Shown here piece after piece: positions 1 through 9,933 of a DNA stretch of 64,000 nucleotides (positions are counted from its first letter, which is position 1; each line of letters opens with the position of its first letter). The position numbers and the translations under genes are program-made. Source of the DNA: Acerihabitans arboris. Lineage in GTDB: Bacteria > Pseudomonadota > Gammaproteobacteria > Enterobacterales > Enterobacteriaceae. The notes under the pieces were generated by a model that was not told where the DNA came from, ran no database searches, and was given only the letters and a program-made list of their open reading frames with translations. The DNA is taken from assembly GCF_010131535.1 (NCBI RefSeq), contig NZ_WUBS01000001.1, positions 340,762 to 404,761 of the forward strand, written 5' to 3'.

Positions 1-130
1 TTAGATTGGCGCCGACCGTTATCTAACGGCTTTTGTCGAGTGAAACTCGGCATGGGCCCGTGCGAATTGCGACGCAGATATCCGCTAAATGAACAGTTCG
101 TGGGGGGAAGCAAGAGGATATTCAGGCATG

Positions 131-156
131 AAAAAAGGGACCTGAGTCCCTTTTTT
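131..156 (-). terminator. Rho-independent terminator after tRNA-Gly
   Basis: A GGGAC/GTCCC stem with a four-base loop is flanked by six A on the left and six T on the right. It can stop transcription from either side, and it lies about 40 bases past the 3' end of the minus-strand tRNA-Gly. Confidence 0.8.
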
Positions 157-198
157 CAACGAGTTGCAGACGTCAACAGCTATCCGCACCTCAATATT

Positions 199-273
199 TG
201 GAGCGGGAAACGAGGCTCGAACTCGCGACCCCAACCTTGGCAAGGTTGTGCTCTACCACTGAGCTATTCCCGC
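199..273 (-). tRNA. tRNA-Gly (anticodon GCC)
   Basis: Read on the minus strand, this folds as a standard tRNA. The acceptor arm starts GCGGGAA and closes with TTCCCGC, the anticodon loop reads TTGCCAA and gives GCC, the T arm contains GTTCGAG, and the 3' CCA is encoded. It matches E. coli glyV/X/Y except for one fewer base in the D loop. In E. coli the glyVXY triplet also follows orn; here I see only one copy. Confidence 0.97.
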
Positions 274-334
274 ATTTTTCACAACATGTACCCTTTGGCT
301 TACGCATACAATTTTGTACCGGTACGGGGAGCGC

Positions 335-362
335 ATTATACGAGAAAACAGTTCGGCCGCAA
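335..362 (-). promoter_or_regulatory. Likely tRNA-Gly promoter
   Basis: On the minus strand TTGCGG (357-362) is followed after 16 bases by a perfect TATAAT (335-340). A GC-rich discriminator comes next, as is common in stable-RNA promoters under stringent control. The tRNA begins about 60 bases downstream. The -35 box is weak. Confidence 0.5.
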
Positions 363-456
363 GCCCCCCGAAGGTAAAAATAGCCTATTTTCGTCTGACT
401 GCCGATAAAAACGTCAAAACGGCGGATTTTACGGCAGCGAGAGCCGCATTAGCAGC

Positions 457-1002
457 CTACAGCCGGATAAAGTGCTCGCGGTAGTACGCCAGCTCCGCCA
501 CTGATTCGCGGATATCGTCCAGGGCCTGGTGGCTGCCCTTTTTGGTCAGCCCGGCCAGGATCTCGGGTTTCCAGCGCCGGGCCAGCTCCTTGAGCGTGCT
601 GACGTCCAGGTAACGATAGTGGAAATAGGCTTCCAGTTCCGGCATGTAGCGGAACAGGAAACGCCGGTCCTGGCCGATGCTGTTGCCGCAAATCGGCGAT
701 TTGCCGGCCGGTACCCAGTCTTGCAAAAAAGCCAGCGTCAGCGCCACCGCCCGATCCTCGTCGATACGGCTGGCGCGGACCCGTTCCACCAAACCGCTGG
801 CGGTATGGGTACGCACGTTCCAATCATCCATGAGGCCCAGCTGTTCTTCAGACTGGTGCACGGCCAGTACCGGGCCTTCCGCCAGGATATTCAGGTTGGC
901 ATCCGTCACCAGGCTGGCAATTTCAATAATGCGGTCGCGCTCGGGATCAAGCCCGGTCATTTCCAGATCGATCCAAATCAGGTTGTTTTCATTTACCGGC
1001 AT
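457..1002 (-). CDS. orn: Oligoribonuclease Orn
   Basis: A 181-residue DEDDh-family 3'-5' exoribonuclease that degrades very short RNAs, including the pGpG left from cyclic-di-GMP breakdown. The N-terminal exonuclease motif [11 protein letters not shown] supplies the first Asp and Glu. The middle motif [11 protein letters not shown] and the C-terminal [10 protein letters not shown] supply the remaining catalytic His and Asp residues. Length and sequence match E. coli Orn along the whole protein. It is divergent from rsgA, with about 100 bases between them, exactly as in E. coli. Confidence 0.98.
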   Translation of the reverse strand: MPVNENNLIWIDLEMTGLDPERDRIIEIASLVTDANLNILAEGPVLAVHQSEEQLGLMDDWNVRTHTASGLVERVRASRIDEDRAVALTLAFLQDWVPAGKSPICGNSIGQDRRFLFRYMPELEAYFHYRYLDVSTLKELARRWKPEILAGLTKKGSHQALDDIRESVAELAYYREHFIRL

Positions 1003-1104
1003 GATTTTCTCGTTGCAAAGGTTTCACGGCGTTTCTGTTAGAATACTGTGTATCATAGACGTTTTCATCGCCACGGGCGATTCATGAGCTACAAGTGAGG
1101 CACA

Positions 1105-2151
1105 GTGAGTAAAAATAAACTGTCCAAAGGCCAGCAACGTCGCGTACAGGCAAATCACCAGCGCCGCCTGAGAACCGACCGCGGCGTCGATTGGGATGAC
1201 TCTCTTTTAGGCCAGGCCCAGGAAGGAACAGTTATCAGCCGCTTCGGCATGCACGCCGATGTGGAGGCGGCGGACGGCATCATACACCGCTGCAACCTGC
1301 GCCGCACGCTGGGCTCGGTGGTCACCGGCGATCGGGTGGTTTGGCGTCCGGGCAGCGAAGCGTCCTCGGGCATCAAGGGCATCGTCGAGGCGATCCATCC
1401 CCGCGCCTCCGTGCTGACGCGGCCGGATTTTTACGACGGCGTGAAGCCGATTGCCGCCAATATGAACCAAATCGTGATTGTTTCGGCAATCCTGCCGGAA
1501 TTGTCGGTGAACATCATCGATCGTTACCTGGTCGCCTGCGAAACGGTTGAAGTGGAGCCGCTGATCGTGCTTAATAAAATCGACCTGCTGGACGCAAGGG
1601 AACGCGCCTGGGTAGATAAAACCATGGAGGTATACAGCCACATAGGCTATCGGGTGTTGATGGTGTCGAGCCAGACCCGCGAAGGGATGGAAGGGCTGGA
1701 GGACGCGTTGACCGATCGCATCAGCATTTTTGCCGGACAGTCCGGGGTGGGCAAATCCAGCCTGCTAAACGCCTTGCTCCCGCCAGAGCTGGCGCAGATC
1801 GTGGTCAATACCGTTTCCGATAATTCGGGGCTCGGCCAGCACACCACCACCGCCGCGCGTATGTACCATTTTAAACACGGCGGCCAGGTTATCGATTCCC
1901 CCGGCGTGCGGGAATTCGGCTTATGGCATCTGGAGCCGGAGCAGGTCACCCAAGGGTTTATCGAATTCAGGCCATACCTGGGTAACTGTAAATTCCGCGA
2001 TTGCCGCCATGATAACGATCCGGGCTGCGCCATCCGGAGCGCGGTGGAAAACGGCGAGATTACCGCCATCCGGTTCGAGAATTATCATCAGATCCTGGAC
2101 AGCATGTCGCAGGTAAAAACACGTAAATCATTTTCCGAAACGGATCACTGA
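1105..2151 (+). CDS. rsgA: Ribosome small-subunit GTPase RsgA
   Basis: A 348-residue circularly permuted GTPase that acts in late maturation of the 30S subunit. An OB-fold N-terminus is followed by the permuted G domain: the NKID base-recognition motif (about residues 157-160) precedes the P-loop GQSGVGKS (211-218). The C-terminal zinc knuckle has Cys and His residues in [16 protein letters not shown]. The start is GTG, with GTGAGG a few bases upstream. It lies ahead of psd, as in other enterobacteria. Confidence 0.97.
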   Translation: MSKNKLSKGQQRRVQANHQRRLRTDRGVDWDDSLLGQAQEGTVISRFGMHADVEAADGIIHRCNLRRTLGSVVTGDRVVWRPGSEASSGIKGIVEAIHPRASVLTRPDFYDGVKPIAANMNQIVIVSAILPELSVNIIDRYLVACETVEVEPLIVLNKIDLLDARERAWVDKTMEVYSHIGYRVLMVSSQTREGMEGLEDALTDRISIFAGQSGVGKSSLLNALLPPELAQIVVNTVSDNSGLGQHTTTAARMYHFKHGGQVIDSPGVREFGLWHLEPEQVTQGFIEFRPYLGNCKFRDCRHDNDPGCAIRSAVENGEITAIRFENYHQILDSMSQVKTRKSFSETDH

Positions 2152-2226
2152 CATTTATCCTGTGCGTCGCTACAATTTTTTTTCCCGGTTAAATTTTCGG
2201 TTCACCCACTCATGTACGAGGTTTCT

Positions 2227-3114
2227 GTGCTCGATAGGATCAAAATAGCATTGCAGTATGTATTGCCCAAGCTCTGGCTGACCCAATTGGCCGGCTGGGG
2301 GGCCGAACTGCAGGCGGGCTGGCTGACGAAATTGGTCATTGACCTGTTCGTGCGGTTCTACCGGGTGGATATGCAGGAAGCGCAGCAGCCCGAGACATCT
2401 GCCTACCGGACGTTCAACGCCTTTTTTGTCCGGCCATTGCGCGATGACGCGCGCCCGATCGACAGCGATCCGGACGCGCTGGTAATGCCGGCGGACGGCA
2501 TTGTCTCCCAATCGGGACCGATAGCGGGCGGGCTGGTTTTCCAGGCCAAAGGGCATCATTATAGCCTTGAAGCGCTGCTGGCCGGCGACGAGCGGCTGGT
2601 CGACGACTTTCGCGACGGCTCGTTTGTCACCACTTATCTTGCGCCCCGTGATTATCACCGGGTGCATATGCCCTGCAACGGGGTTTTACGTGAAATGATC
2701 TATGTGCCGGGCGAGCTGTTTTCGGTGAATCCGCTGACCGCGGCCAATATCCCGAATCTGTTTGCCCGCAACGAACGGGTCATCTGCGTGTTTGCCACCG
2801 ATTTCGGGCCGATGGCGCAAATCCTGGTCGGCGCCACCATTGTCGGCAGTATCGAGACAACCTGGGCCGGCGTGGTCACGCCGCCGCGCGAAGGCATTAT
2901 CAAGCGCTGGCGCTATCCGCGCGCGGATGAAGACGGGGCGGTGGTATTCTTGAAAGGCCAGGAAATGGGGCGGTTCAAACTCGGCTCCACGGTGGTGAAC
3001 CTGTTTGCCAACGACGGCGTTTCCCTAGGCGATCATCTTCACAGCCGCGCGGCGACCCGCGTCGGCGGACGCCTGGCCACCGGCATCGCCCAAGCCGACA
3101 GCCCGCTGCCATAA
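2227..3114 (+). CDS. psd: Phosphatidylserine decarboxylase proenzyme
   Basis: Membrane-associated pyruvoyl enzyme that makes phosphatidylethanolamine from phosphatidylserine. The self-cleavage site LGST is near the C-terminus and its Ser becomes the pyruvoyl group. The motifs [14 protein letters not shown] and FARNERV are conserved. I prefer the GTG at 2227: GAGG at 2218-2221 is spaced correctly for it, and the protein then starts like E. coli Psd. An in-frame ATG at 2212 would add five residues and overlaps that ribosome site. About 295 residues against 322 in E. coli; the C-terminal tail is shorter. It is followed after 30 bases by mscM, the usual operon. Confidence 0.96.
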   Translation: MLDRIKIALQYVLPKLWLTQLAGWGAELQAGWLTKLVIDLFVRFYRVDMQEAQQPETSAYRTFNAFFVRPLRDDARPIDSDPDALVMPADGIVSQSGPIAGGLVFQAKGHHYSLEALLAGDERLVDDFRDGSFVTTYLAPRDYHRVHMPCNGVLREMIYVPGELFSVNPLTAANIPNLFARNERVICVFATDFGPMAQILVGATIVGSIETTWAGVVTPPREGIIKRWRYPRADEDGAVVFLKGQEMGRFKLGSTVVNLFANDGVSLGDHLHSRAATRVGGRLATGIAQADSPLP

Positions 3115-3144
3115 CCGGCCGGGAGTAACTAGAGAGAACACCTA

Positions 3145-6100
3145 TTGCGTCTGATCATTATCATCTTGTTGGGGTGGCTGCTCGCCGCCCCGGCATTCGC
3201 CGCCGCCTTCCCCGACGAAGCCCAGGTCAAAAAAGAACTTCAGCAGGCAGAAGCAAATAAAGGCGCGGCAAATCAGGCGGAGATTGTGGCATCCCTCCAG
3301 GGCGCCCTCACGTTTATCAGCGAAGGCACGGCTTCCGCCGAGCGCGCGGCCCGATATCGCAACGCCATCGATAATTTTCCCCAACTGACGCGTGAACTGC
3401 GCGAACGGCGCGAAAACGAACCGGATAAAGCCGCCGAGGTCAGCGCTAGGCTGTCGGCAAGCGAACTGGAGCAGCGCGTGCTGCAGACCAGCAGGGAATT
3501 GCAGGAGCTGGCGCGTCAGCTGCAGCAGGAGCAGGATCAGGCCCGGGATATCAGCGACTCTCTGAGCCAGTTGCCGCAGCAGCAAACCGAGGCGCGCAGG
3601 GCCATGAGCGACAGCGAACAGCGTTTGCAATCGCAGGGCAATACCACCGTCACGCCGCTGGGACAGGCGCACCTTACCCTGCTCCAGGCGGAATCCGCCG
3701 CCCGGCGGGCGCGGGTCAACGAGCTGGAACTGGCGCAGCTGAGCGCCAATAACCGTCAGGAGTTGTCGCGCCTGCGCACGGATTTGCTGAAAAAGCGCCA
3801 TGAACGGGTGGATCTGGATTTGCAGGCGCAACGCTTCCGGCTGAACAGTTTACGCCAGCAGGAGGCGGAACGGGTGCTGGAACGCACCGAACAGCTGGCG
3901 GAGCAAAGCGGCGATCTGCCCGCCGTTATCACCGATCAATTGCAGATAAACCGCGAGCTGTCGATGGCGCTTAACGAACAGGCGCAGCGTATGGACCTGA
4001 TCGCCTCCCAGCAGCGCCAGGCCGCCGCGCAGACGCTCCAGGTCCGGCAAGCGCTGAGCACGCTGCGCGAGCAGGCGCAATGGCTGGGTGACTCGCCGGC
4101 GCTCGGCGAGACGCTGCGCGCCCAGGTGTCGCGCCTGCCCGATCTGCCCAAGCCGCAACAGCTGGACAGCGATATGGCGCAACTGCGCGTCAGCCGCCTG
4201 CGCTACGAAGATCTGATGAACAAGCGTCCCCAGCTTGATCAAATCAAGCAGAACAACGGTTTGCCGCTGACGCCGGAGCAGCGCCGCATCATGGAGGCGC
4301 AGCTGCGTACCCAGCGCGAACTGCTCAATTCACTGCTGTCCGGCTACGATAACCAGATACTGGAATTGACCAAGCTAAAGGTGGCCAACAGCCAGCTGGT
4401 GGACGTCATGGCGGAAATCCAGGAGGCGGCGCACCGTTATCTGTTCTGGGTAGCGGACGTCAGCCCGATCTCGCTTTCTTTCCCGCTGCACCTGGTCCAG
4501 GATCTGAAGCGTTTGGTCTCGCTTGATACCTTCACCCAGCTCGGCAGCGCCATGATTATGATGGTGACCAGCCAGGAAACGCTAATCCCGCTGTTCTGCG
4601 CCATCGCGCTGGTCGGTTTCAGCATCAGCTCGCGCCGCCATTATCATGCTTTCCTCGATCGATCGGCCAGTAAAGTCGGCAAGGTCAACCAGGACTACTT
4701 TTACCTGACGCTGCGCACCGTGTTCTGGTCGATAGTCGTCGCCCTGCCCCTGCCGGTACTGTGGGCGGCGCTGGGATATGGCCTGCAGCATGCCTGGCCC
4801 TACCCGGTGGCGGTGGCCATCGGCGACGGCGTAACCGCCACGGTGCCGATACTGTGGCTGTTTATGGTAAGCGCCCACTTTGCCCATCCGCGCGGCCTGT
4901 TTATCGTGCATCTTGGCTGGCCGGTGCGCCGGGTTGGGCGGGCGATGCGTTATTACTCCCTGTCCGTCGGCCTTATCGTACCGTTGATCATGGCCCTGAT
5001 CACCTTCGATAACCTTAATGACCGCGAGTTCGCCAGTACCCTGGGCCGGTTATGCTTTGTCCTGATCTGCGCCGCCCTGAGCCTGGTCACCAGCAGTCTG
5101 AAGAGAGCCGGCATTCCGCTTTACCTGGATAAATCAGGTTCCGGGGATAACGCGGTTAACCGTACCCTGTGGAACCTGCTGCTATGCGCGCCGATCGTCG
5201 CGGCGCTGGCCGCGTGCCTGGGCCATCTCGCCACGGCGCAGGCTCTGCTGACACGGCTGGAAACCTCGGTGGCCATCTGGTTTTTCCTGCTGGTTATCTA
5301 CCATATCGTCCGGCGCTGGATGTTTATCCAACGCCGGCGCATCGCCTTCGAGCGCGCCAAGCAGCGCCGGGCCGAGATGCTGGCGCAACGCGCCCGCCAC
5401 GAGGAGGATTTGTCGCCGTCGCAGCTTAGCGAAGCCGCCGCCGAGGTGGACGAGCCGATTGTCGATCTGGATGTGATCAGCGCCCAGTCGCTGCGCCTGG
5501 TGCGCTCCATCCTGACCCTGATCGCCTTTGTCTCTGTTATCTGGCTGTGGTCGGAAATCCATTCGGCGTTTGCTTTCCTGGAAAATATCCAGCTGTGGGA
5601 TGTCAGTTCCAGCGTCAAGGGCGAGGGCGGCATCCAGTCAATTTCGCTCGCCTCGGTACTGGTGGCGGTGATGGTATTGATTATTACCACCCAATTGGTC
5701 CGGAACCTGCCCGCCCTGCTGGAATTGGCCCTGCTGCAACACCTGGAACTGACGCCGGGCACCGGCTATGCGATTACCACCGTCACCAAATATATGCTGA
5801 TGTTGATTGGCGGCTTGATTGGCTTTTCCTGGATCGGCATTGAATGGGCAAAATTGCAGTGGCTGGTGGCGGCGCTCGGCGTCGGGTTGGGCATCGGGCT
5901 GCAGGAGATCTTTGCCAATTTTATCTCCGGGCTGATTATCTTGTTTGAAAAACCCATCCGCATCGGCGATACCGTCACCATCCGCGACCTGACCGGCAAT
6001 ATCACCCGCATCAATACCCGGGCCACCACGATTACCGATTGGGATCGCAAAGAGATTATCGTGCCGAACAAGGCCTTTATCACCGAGCAGTTTGTTAACT

Positions 6101-6450
6101 GGTCCCTGTCGGATTCCGTCACGCGTATCGTACTGACCATTCCGGCGCCGCCGGACGCCGATAGCGAGGAAGTTACCCAAATCCTGACCCAAGCGGCGCA
6201 GCGCTGCCCGCTGGTGCTGGATAATCCGGCGCCGGAAGCCTACCTGGTGGATTTACAGCAGGGGATAATGCTGTTCGACCTGCGGGTACACGCGGCGGAA
6301 ATGGGCCATCGCATGCCATTGCGCCACCAGCTTAACCAGCTGATTCTCGAGGGCTACCGCGAGCACGGCCTGGAGATGCCGTTCCCGCCGTTCCAGGTGC
6401 GCATGGAAACCAATAAATGCACCTCGACGTTCAAATCCGGATCCCTGTAG
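3145..6450 (+). CDS. mscM: Miniconductance mechanosensitive channel MscM (YjeP)
   Basis: A 1101-residue inner-membrane channel of the MscS superfamily that releases solutes during hypo-osmotic shock. A signal peptide (about residues 1-20) precedes a long periplasmic coiled-coil region rich in Gln, Glu, Arg and Leu (to about residue 430). Many transmembrane segments follow, then the MscS pore and beta domain near residues 890-1000 (GLGIGLQEIFANFISG, IRIGDTVTI, VPNKAFI). E. coli YjeP has 1107 residues. The start is TTG at 3145 and the signal peptide begins immediately after it. Second gene of the psd operon. Confidence 0.96.
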   Translation: MRLIIIILLGWLLAAPAFAAAFPDEAQVKKELQQAEANKGAANQAEIVASLQGALTFISEGTASAERAARYRNAIDNFPQLTRELRERRENEPDKAAEVSARLSASELEQRVLQTSRELQELARQLQQEQDQARDISDSLSQLPQQQTEARRAMSDSEQRLQSQGNTTVTPLGQAHLTLLQAESAARRARVNELELAQLSANNRQELSRLRTDLLKKRHERVDLDLQAQRFRLNSLRQQEAERVLERTEQLAEQSGDLPAVITDQLQINRELSMALNEQAQRMDLIASQQRQAAAQTLQVRQALSTLREQAQWLGDSPALGETLRAQVSRLPDLPKPQQLDSDMAQLRVSRLRYEDLMNKRPQLDQIKQNNGLPLTPEQRRIMEAQLRTQRELLNSLLSGYDNQILELTKLKVANSQLVDVMAEIQEAAHRYLFWVADVSPISLSFPLHLVQDLKRLVSLDTFTQLGSAMIMMVTSQETLIPLFCAIALVGFSISSRRHYHAFLDRSASKVGKVNQDYFYLTLRTVFWSIVVALPLPVLWAALGYGLQHAWPYPVAVAIGDGVTATVPILWLFMVSAHFAHPRGLFIVHLGWPVRRVGRAMRYYSLSVGLIVPLIMALITFDNLNDREFASTLGRLCFVLICAALSLVTSSLKRAGIPLYLDKSGSGDNAVNRTLWNLLLCAPIVAALAACLGHLATAQALLTRLETSVAIWFFLLVIYHIVRRWMFIQRRRIAFERAKQRRAEMLAQRARHEEDLSPSQLSEAAAEVDEPIVDLDVISAQSLRLVRSILTLIAFVSVIWLWSEIHSAFAFLENIQLWDVSSSVKGEGGIQSISLASVLVAVMVLIITTQLVRNLPALLELALLQHLELTPGTGYAITTVTKYMLMLIGGLIGFSWIGIEWAKLQWLVAALGVGLGIGLQEIFANFISGLIILFEKPIRIGDTVTIRDLTGNITRINTRATTITDWDRKEIIVPNKAFITEQFVNWSLSDSVTRIVLTIPAPPDADSEEVTQILTQAAQRCPLVLDNPAPEAYLVDLQQGIMLFDLRVHAAEMGHRMPLRHQLNQLILEGYREHGLEMPFPPFQVRMETNKCTSTFKSGSL

Positions 6451-6473
6451 ACCGCCGGCGCCAGGGACAGGGC

Positions 6474-7451
6474 TCAGGCCCGCTCGACCGGGAAGGCGAT
6501 GACCTCGGCCAGGCTGTCGGCCTTGAGCGCCAGCATCACCAGCCTGTCCACCCCCAAGGCCACGCCTGAGCATTCAGGTATGCCATGCGCCAACGCCGCC
6601 AGCAGGTTTTCATCGATGGGCTGCTGCGGCAAATTCATCGCGGCGCGCTTGCGATTATCCTGGGTGAAGCGCTGGCGTTGTTCGGCGGCATCGGTCAGTT
6701 CGCGAAAACCGTTGGCCAGCTCAATGCCTTTAAAATAGGCTTCAAAACGATCGGCGACCCGGTGGTCTTCGGTGCTGATTTCAGCCAGCGCCGCCTGGGT
6801 GGCGGGGAAATGGTAAACGAACGTCGGTTTATCGCGCCCGATATGAGGTTCCACTCCCATGGCAAATAATAACTGCAGCAAGGTATCGCGATCTTCCTCG
6901 ACCGTGGCAATCCCGGACAGGTCAAGTTTGGCGGCGGCTTCGCACAGCTGCGCCTTATCGGCGGACAAGGGATCGATGCCGATATGACGAATAAACACCT
7001 GCTGGTAGGAAACGGTTTCCGCGCTGTCGCAGTCGAGGATTTGCTGGAGTAAATCGTCCACCTCGTTCATCAGGCGGTACATATCGTAATGCGGACGATA
7101 CCACTCCAGCATGGTGAACTCGGGGTTGTGGTGCCGACCGGACTCTTCATTACGAAAGCTGCGCCCCAGTTGGAAAATGGGCCCGCTGCCGGCGGCCAGC
7201 AGGCGTTTCATATGGTATTCCGGGCTGGTCATCAGATAAAGCGGCACGCCCTGCGCGGCGCCCGGCCCGACATACTGCGTCTGGAAAGGGACCAGGTGGA
7301 TATCCGTGACGGTGGCCTGGCTCATGGCCGGCGTTTCCACTTCGAGTAATCCGCGATCGGTAAAGAATTGCCTGACCCGGCCAATCACCACCGCTCTTTT
7401 TAATAGATTAGCGATGGGGGCGCTCGGTAACCAGCTTGCCATTTCGCTCAT
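6474..7451 (-). CDS. epmA: Elongation factor P--(R)-beta-lysine ligase EpmA
   Basis: A 325-residue paralogue of the class II lysyl-tRNA synthetase catalytic domain (PoxA/GenX/YjeA). It attaches (R)-beta-lysine to Lys34 of EF-P. Class II motifs are visible: FRNEE with the following [10 protein letters not shown], and the C-terminal [12 protein letters not shown]. No tRNA-anticodon domain is present. The reading frame continues 23 codons upstream, but the ATG at 7451 gives the same N-terminus ([11 protein letters not shown]) and exact length as E. coli EpmA. Both partners, efp and epmB, lie within 3.5 kb. Confidence 0.97.
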   Translation of the reverse strand: MSEMASWLPSAPIANLLKRAVVIGRVRQFFTDRGLLEVETPAMSQATVTDIHLVPFQTQYVGPGAAQGVPLYLMTSPEYHMKRLLAAGSGPIFQLGRSFRNEESGRHHNPEFTMLEWYRPHYDMYRLMNEVDDLLQQILDCDSAETVSYQQVFIRHIGIDPLSADKAQLCEAAAKLDLSGIATVEEDRDTLLQLLFAMGVEPHIGRDKPTFVYHFPATQAALAEISTEDHRVADRFEAYFKGIELANGFRELTDAAEQRQRFTQDNRKRAAMNLPQQPIDENLLAALAHGIPECSGVALGVDRLVMLALKADSLAEVIAFPVERA

Positions 7452-7617
7452 AATTTTTTCTCCCGTTAAACAGGGGATGCAGTCTACCTTTATCCCTTCT
7501 GGCAGACAAACCTTGTTCAAGCCGATGAATCAATCAGCCGCCCGAGCATCCATTTATACCTCAACCTTACGCCGATAGCGCTACACTTGCAGTTCCCCCA
7601 GGACCGATGGAGTACTT

Positions 7618-8142
7618 ATGTCCGTATGGAAAACCGCCGCGCTGGTCGCCTCGTCATTACTGTCGCTGTCGTGCAGCGTCAGCCCGCCTTCAGGCGTAAA
7701 GCCGGTGCAAAACTTTAACGTTAACCGCTACCTGGGTACCTGGCATGAAATAGCCCGGCTGGATCATCGTTTCGAACGCGGGCTGGACCACGTTACGGCG
7801 CACTACAGCCTGCGCGACGATGGGGGCGTTAACGTTATCAACAAAGGCTTTTCACCGGCGAAACAGCGCTGGCAGCAAAGCAACGGCAAGGCGTATTTCC
7901 TTGATTCCCCGCGGCAGGCTTCACTGAAGGTGTCATTTTTCGGCCCCTTTTATGGCGGCTATCATGTGATTGAGCTGGATGCGCAGTACGGCTACGCCCT
8001 GGTATCCGGCCCTAACCGGGATTACCTGTGGATCCTGGCGCGCGGCAAAACCCTGCCGGAGGCCACGCGCGCCCATCTGGTGGACACGGCCAGGCGCCAG
8101 GGTTTTCCCGTGGATCATCTGATCTGGGTAGATCAATCCTGA
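7618..8142 (+). CDS. blc: Outer-membrane lipocalin Blc
   Basis: A 174-residue bacterial lipocalin. It has a lipoprotein signal with lipobox LSLSC (Cys at residue 19). The lipocalin signature NRYLGTWHEIARLDHRFERG is at about residues 36-55, and an eight-strand barrel sequence follows. It binds lysophospholipids or fatty acids at the outer membrane. blc is next to sugE, as in E. coli, although here the two genes are convergent. Confidence 0.95.
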   Translation: MSVWKTAALVASSLLSLSCSVSPPSGVKPVQNFNVNRYLGTWHEIARLDHRFERGLDHVTAHYSLRDDGGVNVINKGFSPAKQRWQQSNGKAYFLDSPRQASLKVSFFGPFYGGYHVIELDAQYGYALVSGPNRDYLWILARGKTLPEATRAHLVDTARRQGFPVDHLIWVDQS

Positions 8143-8198
8143 CGCGGTTCCCTTGCAGCGGAACGAACGCCGCGAACGGCCGCTCACCGGCGCCCCGG

Positions 8199-8513
8199 TT
8201 AGTGGGTAAGTTTCAGGCCCACGATCCCCAGCACAATCATCGCCAGGCTGACGATACGCACCCACTGCACCGGCTCGCCCAGCCACATCATGCCGATGAT
8301 GACCGTGCCGACCACGCCTATGCCGGTCCAGACCGCATAGGCGGTACCCACCGGCAGCTCGCGCATGGCAAAAGCCAGCAGCGTGATGCTGATCGCCATG
8401 GCGATTAACGTCACGACGCTTGGCCCCAGGCGGGTAAAACCCTCGGTATATTTCAGGCCGATGGCCCAGACGGTTTCGAGCAGGCCGGCAAAAATAAGTA
8501 ATAACCATGACAT
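8199..8513 (-). CDS. gdx: Guanidinium exporter Gdx (SugE), SMR family
   Basis: A small multidrug-resistance family protein of 104 residues with four transmembrane helices. The catalytic Glu is in the first helix ([12 protein letters not shown]), and [11 protein letters not shown] and the final helix are typical of the SugE branch. It exports guanidinium in exchange for protons. The ATG at 8513 gives the usual MSWLLL start, with GAGG nine bases upstream; the frame also allows a start five codons earlier. The leader holds guanidine-II type hairpins, which fits the assigned function. Confidence 0.96.
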   Translation of the reverse strand: MSWLLLIFAGLLETVWAIGLKYTEGFTRLGPSVVTLIAMAISITLLAFAMRELPVGTAYAVWTGIGVVGTVIIGMMWLGEPVQWVRIVSLAMIVLGIVGLKLTH

Positions 8514-8522
8514 GAGAGACGA

Positions 8523-8581
8523 CCTCAAAAAAATGGGGTCGTCCCCGCAATTAGGATACCTGGCGGGACGTCCAGCCAGGT
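8523..8581 (-). promoter_or_regulatory. Guanidine-II (mini-ykkC) riboswitch candidate
   Basis: Read on the minus strand, the gdx leader has two hairpins. The first (8581-8558) has a seven-pair ACCUGGC/GCCAGGU stem, then a U-C mismatch, then GG-ACGU-CC. The second (8546-8535) is GGGG-ACGA-CCCC. A U-rich stretch and the GAGG ribosome site of gdx (about 8526-8523) follow. Tandem hairpins with ACGR loops directly ahead of gdx/sugE are the defining features of the guanidine-II class. The second loop fits exactly; the first has ACGU, a deviation at the R position. Confidence 0.85.
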
Positions 8582-8822
8582 AAGGTTATGCTACCTCGCC
8601 CGACCGAGGATGACCAGCAAACTTAATTAATCAATTAATTTTTTTTAGCGAATCTTTCATTTAACGAAACGGGTAGTTAAAGAAAGGGCACGGCCATTTT
8701 GGCAAATGACCGCGCCTCAGGACATGACAACCGTCACTGTCGATCAAACGATGCAACTAAAGCTAAACAGTTGTCACCGCGGCGGGAGGCCGAGGTATCA
8801 ACTCAGGCCCGGCCACGCGATA

Positions 8823-8954
8823 TTACTGGGCGGCTCGCTGTACTGCCTGCCCGCCGGCCGAAATATCTTCACCGGCGCCGCGGGTGGTATTACAGGCGGT
8901 CAAAGAGGATAAAACCAGGACAGATAAAAGGGCAATTATACTTTTCTTCAACAT
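8823..8954 (-). CDS. ecnB: Entericidin B, small lipoprotein
   Basis: A 43-codon gene. The peptide starts [17 protein letters not shown] and has the lipobox LTAC, so the mature lipoprotein begins [15 protein letters not shown]. This matches E. coli EcnB closely in sequence and size. EcnB is the pro-death member of the entericidin pair, an amphipathic outer-membrane lipoprotein linked to stationary phase and osmotic stress. Its place between gdx and efp, next to ecnA, is the E. coli arrangement. Confidence 0.93.
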   Translation of the reverse strand: MLKKSIIALLSVLVLSSLTACNTTRGAGEDISAGGQAVQRAAQ

Positions 8955-9033
8955 AACGTTTTCCTTTTGTAGAAATCACTCTTGTCTGAATGAAAAAGTG
9001 TGCTGTGGATAAAAGCTTGCCCTTTAAGCATAG

Positions 9034-9070
9034 TAAAAAACCGGCAAAACATATTAATCATATGGCCGGT
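9034..9070 (-). terminator. Rho-independent terminator after ecnA
   Basis: On the minus strand ACCGGC pairs with GCCGGT across an 18-21 base loop that contains a further CATAT/ATATG pairing. A run of six T follows. It sits about 40 bases past the ecnA stop and ahead of ecnB, so the two entericidin genes can be transcribed separately. Confidence 0.65.
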
Positions 9071-9111
9071 AACGCACATTTAGGAGTATTTACTGCTGAA
9101 AAACGGAGCAG

Positions 9112-9249
9112 TTACTTGCTGGCACCATGGGCAATAGCGCCGCCGAGGTGCTGGACGTCTTCGCCGAAGCCGCGTGCGGTATTACAACCGCTTAGCGTCG
9201 CCGACATTAATACCGAGATAACGATCAGTTTAACTATTTTTGCTGACAT
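9112..9249 (-). CDS. ecnA: Entericidin A, small lipoprotein
   Basis: A 45-codon gene. The hydrophobic leader MSAKIVKLIVISVLMSA ends in the lipobox LSGC, and the mature part begins CNTARGFGEDVQHLGG, the hallmark of EcnA. In E. coli EcnA counteracts EcnB. It lies immediately downstream of efp on the same strand. Confidence 0.94.
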   Translation of the reverse strand: MSAKIVKLIVISVLMSATLSGCNTARGFGEDVQHLGGAIAHGASK

Positions 9250-9279
9250 AATCGCCGTATTCCCCGCATGCCTGGAAAC

Positions 9280-9320
9280 ACCCGTCATACCCTTGATAAT
9301 GTACCAAGGGTATGACGGGT
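9280..9320 (-). terminator. Inverted repeat between efp and ecnA
   Basis: A perfect 16-bp inverted repeat (9280-9295 with 9305-9320) has a nine-base loop and starts seven bases after the efp stop. There is no strong U-tract. It probably ends or processes the efp transcript and may let some reading continue into ecnA. Confidence 0.5.
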
Positions 9321-9326
9321 TGACCG

Positions 9327-9893
9327 TTATTTTACACGAGACACATATTCGCCGGAGCGGGTATCCACCTTAATCACTTCGCCAATTTGGACAAACAGCG
9401 GGACTTTTACGACCGCGCCGGTGGTGAGGGTCGCGGGTTTGCCACCGGTACCGGCGGTGTCTCCCTTCAGGCCCGGGTCGGTCTCGGTAATTTCCAGCTC
9501 GACGAAGTTGGGCGGCGTGACGGCGATCGGCTGGCCGTTCCACAGCGTTAACACGCATTCAGCCTGTTCAACCAGCCATTTGGCGCTTTCGCCCACCGCT
9601 TTCTTGTCGGCGGCCAGTTGCTCAAAAGTCTCGTTATTCATAAAATGCCAAAACTCACCGTCGTTGTACAGGTAGGTCAGGTTGATATCCATGACATCGG
9701 CCGCTTCTACGGAATCGCCGGATTTAAACGTTTTTTCCAGCACCTTGCCGGAAATCAGTTTACGGATGCGCACGCGGTTAAAAGCCTGGCCTTTGCCCGG
9801 TTTTACGAATTCATTATCAATGATCGAGCACGGCTCGCCGTCCTGCATGATTTTGAGACCGGAACGGAATTCATTGGTACTATAAGACGCCAT
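9327..9893 (-). CDS. efp: Translation elongation factor P
   Basis: A 188-residue tRNA-shaped factor that relieves ribosome stalling at polyproline stretches. The three domains (KOW-like, OB, OB) are full length. Lys34 in the loop PGKGQA is the residue that receives beta-lysine from EpmA and EpmB, both encoded nearby. Ends [12 protein letters not shown] like the E. coli protein. Divergent from epmB, with a 40-base gap. Confidence 0.98.
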   Translation of the reverse strand: MASYSTNEFRSGLKIMQDGEPCSIIDNEFVKPGKGQAFNRVRIRKLISGKVLEKTFKSGDSVEAADVMDINLTYLYNDGEFWHFMNNETFEQLAADKKAVGESAKWLVEQAECVLTLWNGQPIAVTPPNFVELEITETDPGLKGDTAGTGGKPATLTTGAVVKVPLFVQIGEVIKVDTRSGEYVSRVK

Positions 9894-9933
9894 GGTGGTC
9901 CTCTTAATATAACTTGGTCATTAAGCCAAAAAA

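Noticed and set aside
40..408. Plus-strand frame over the tRNA-Gly region
   Set aside because: It crosses a tRNA and a terminator; not a gene.
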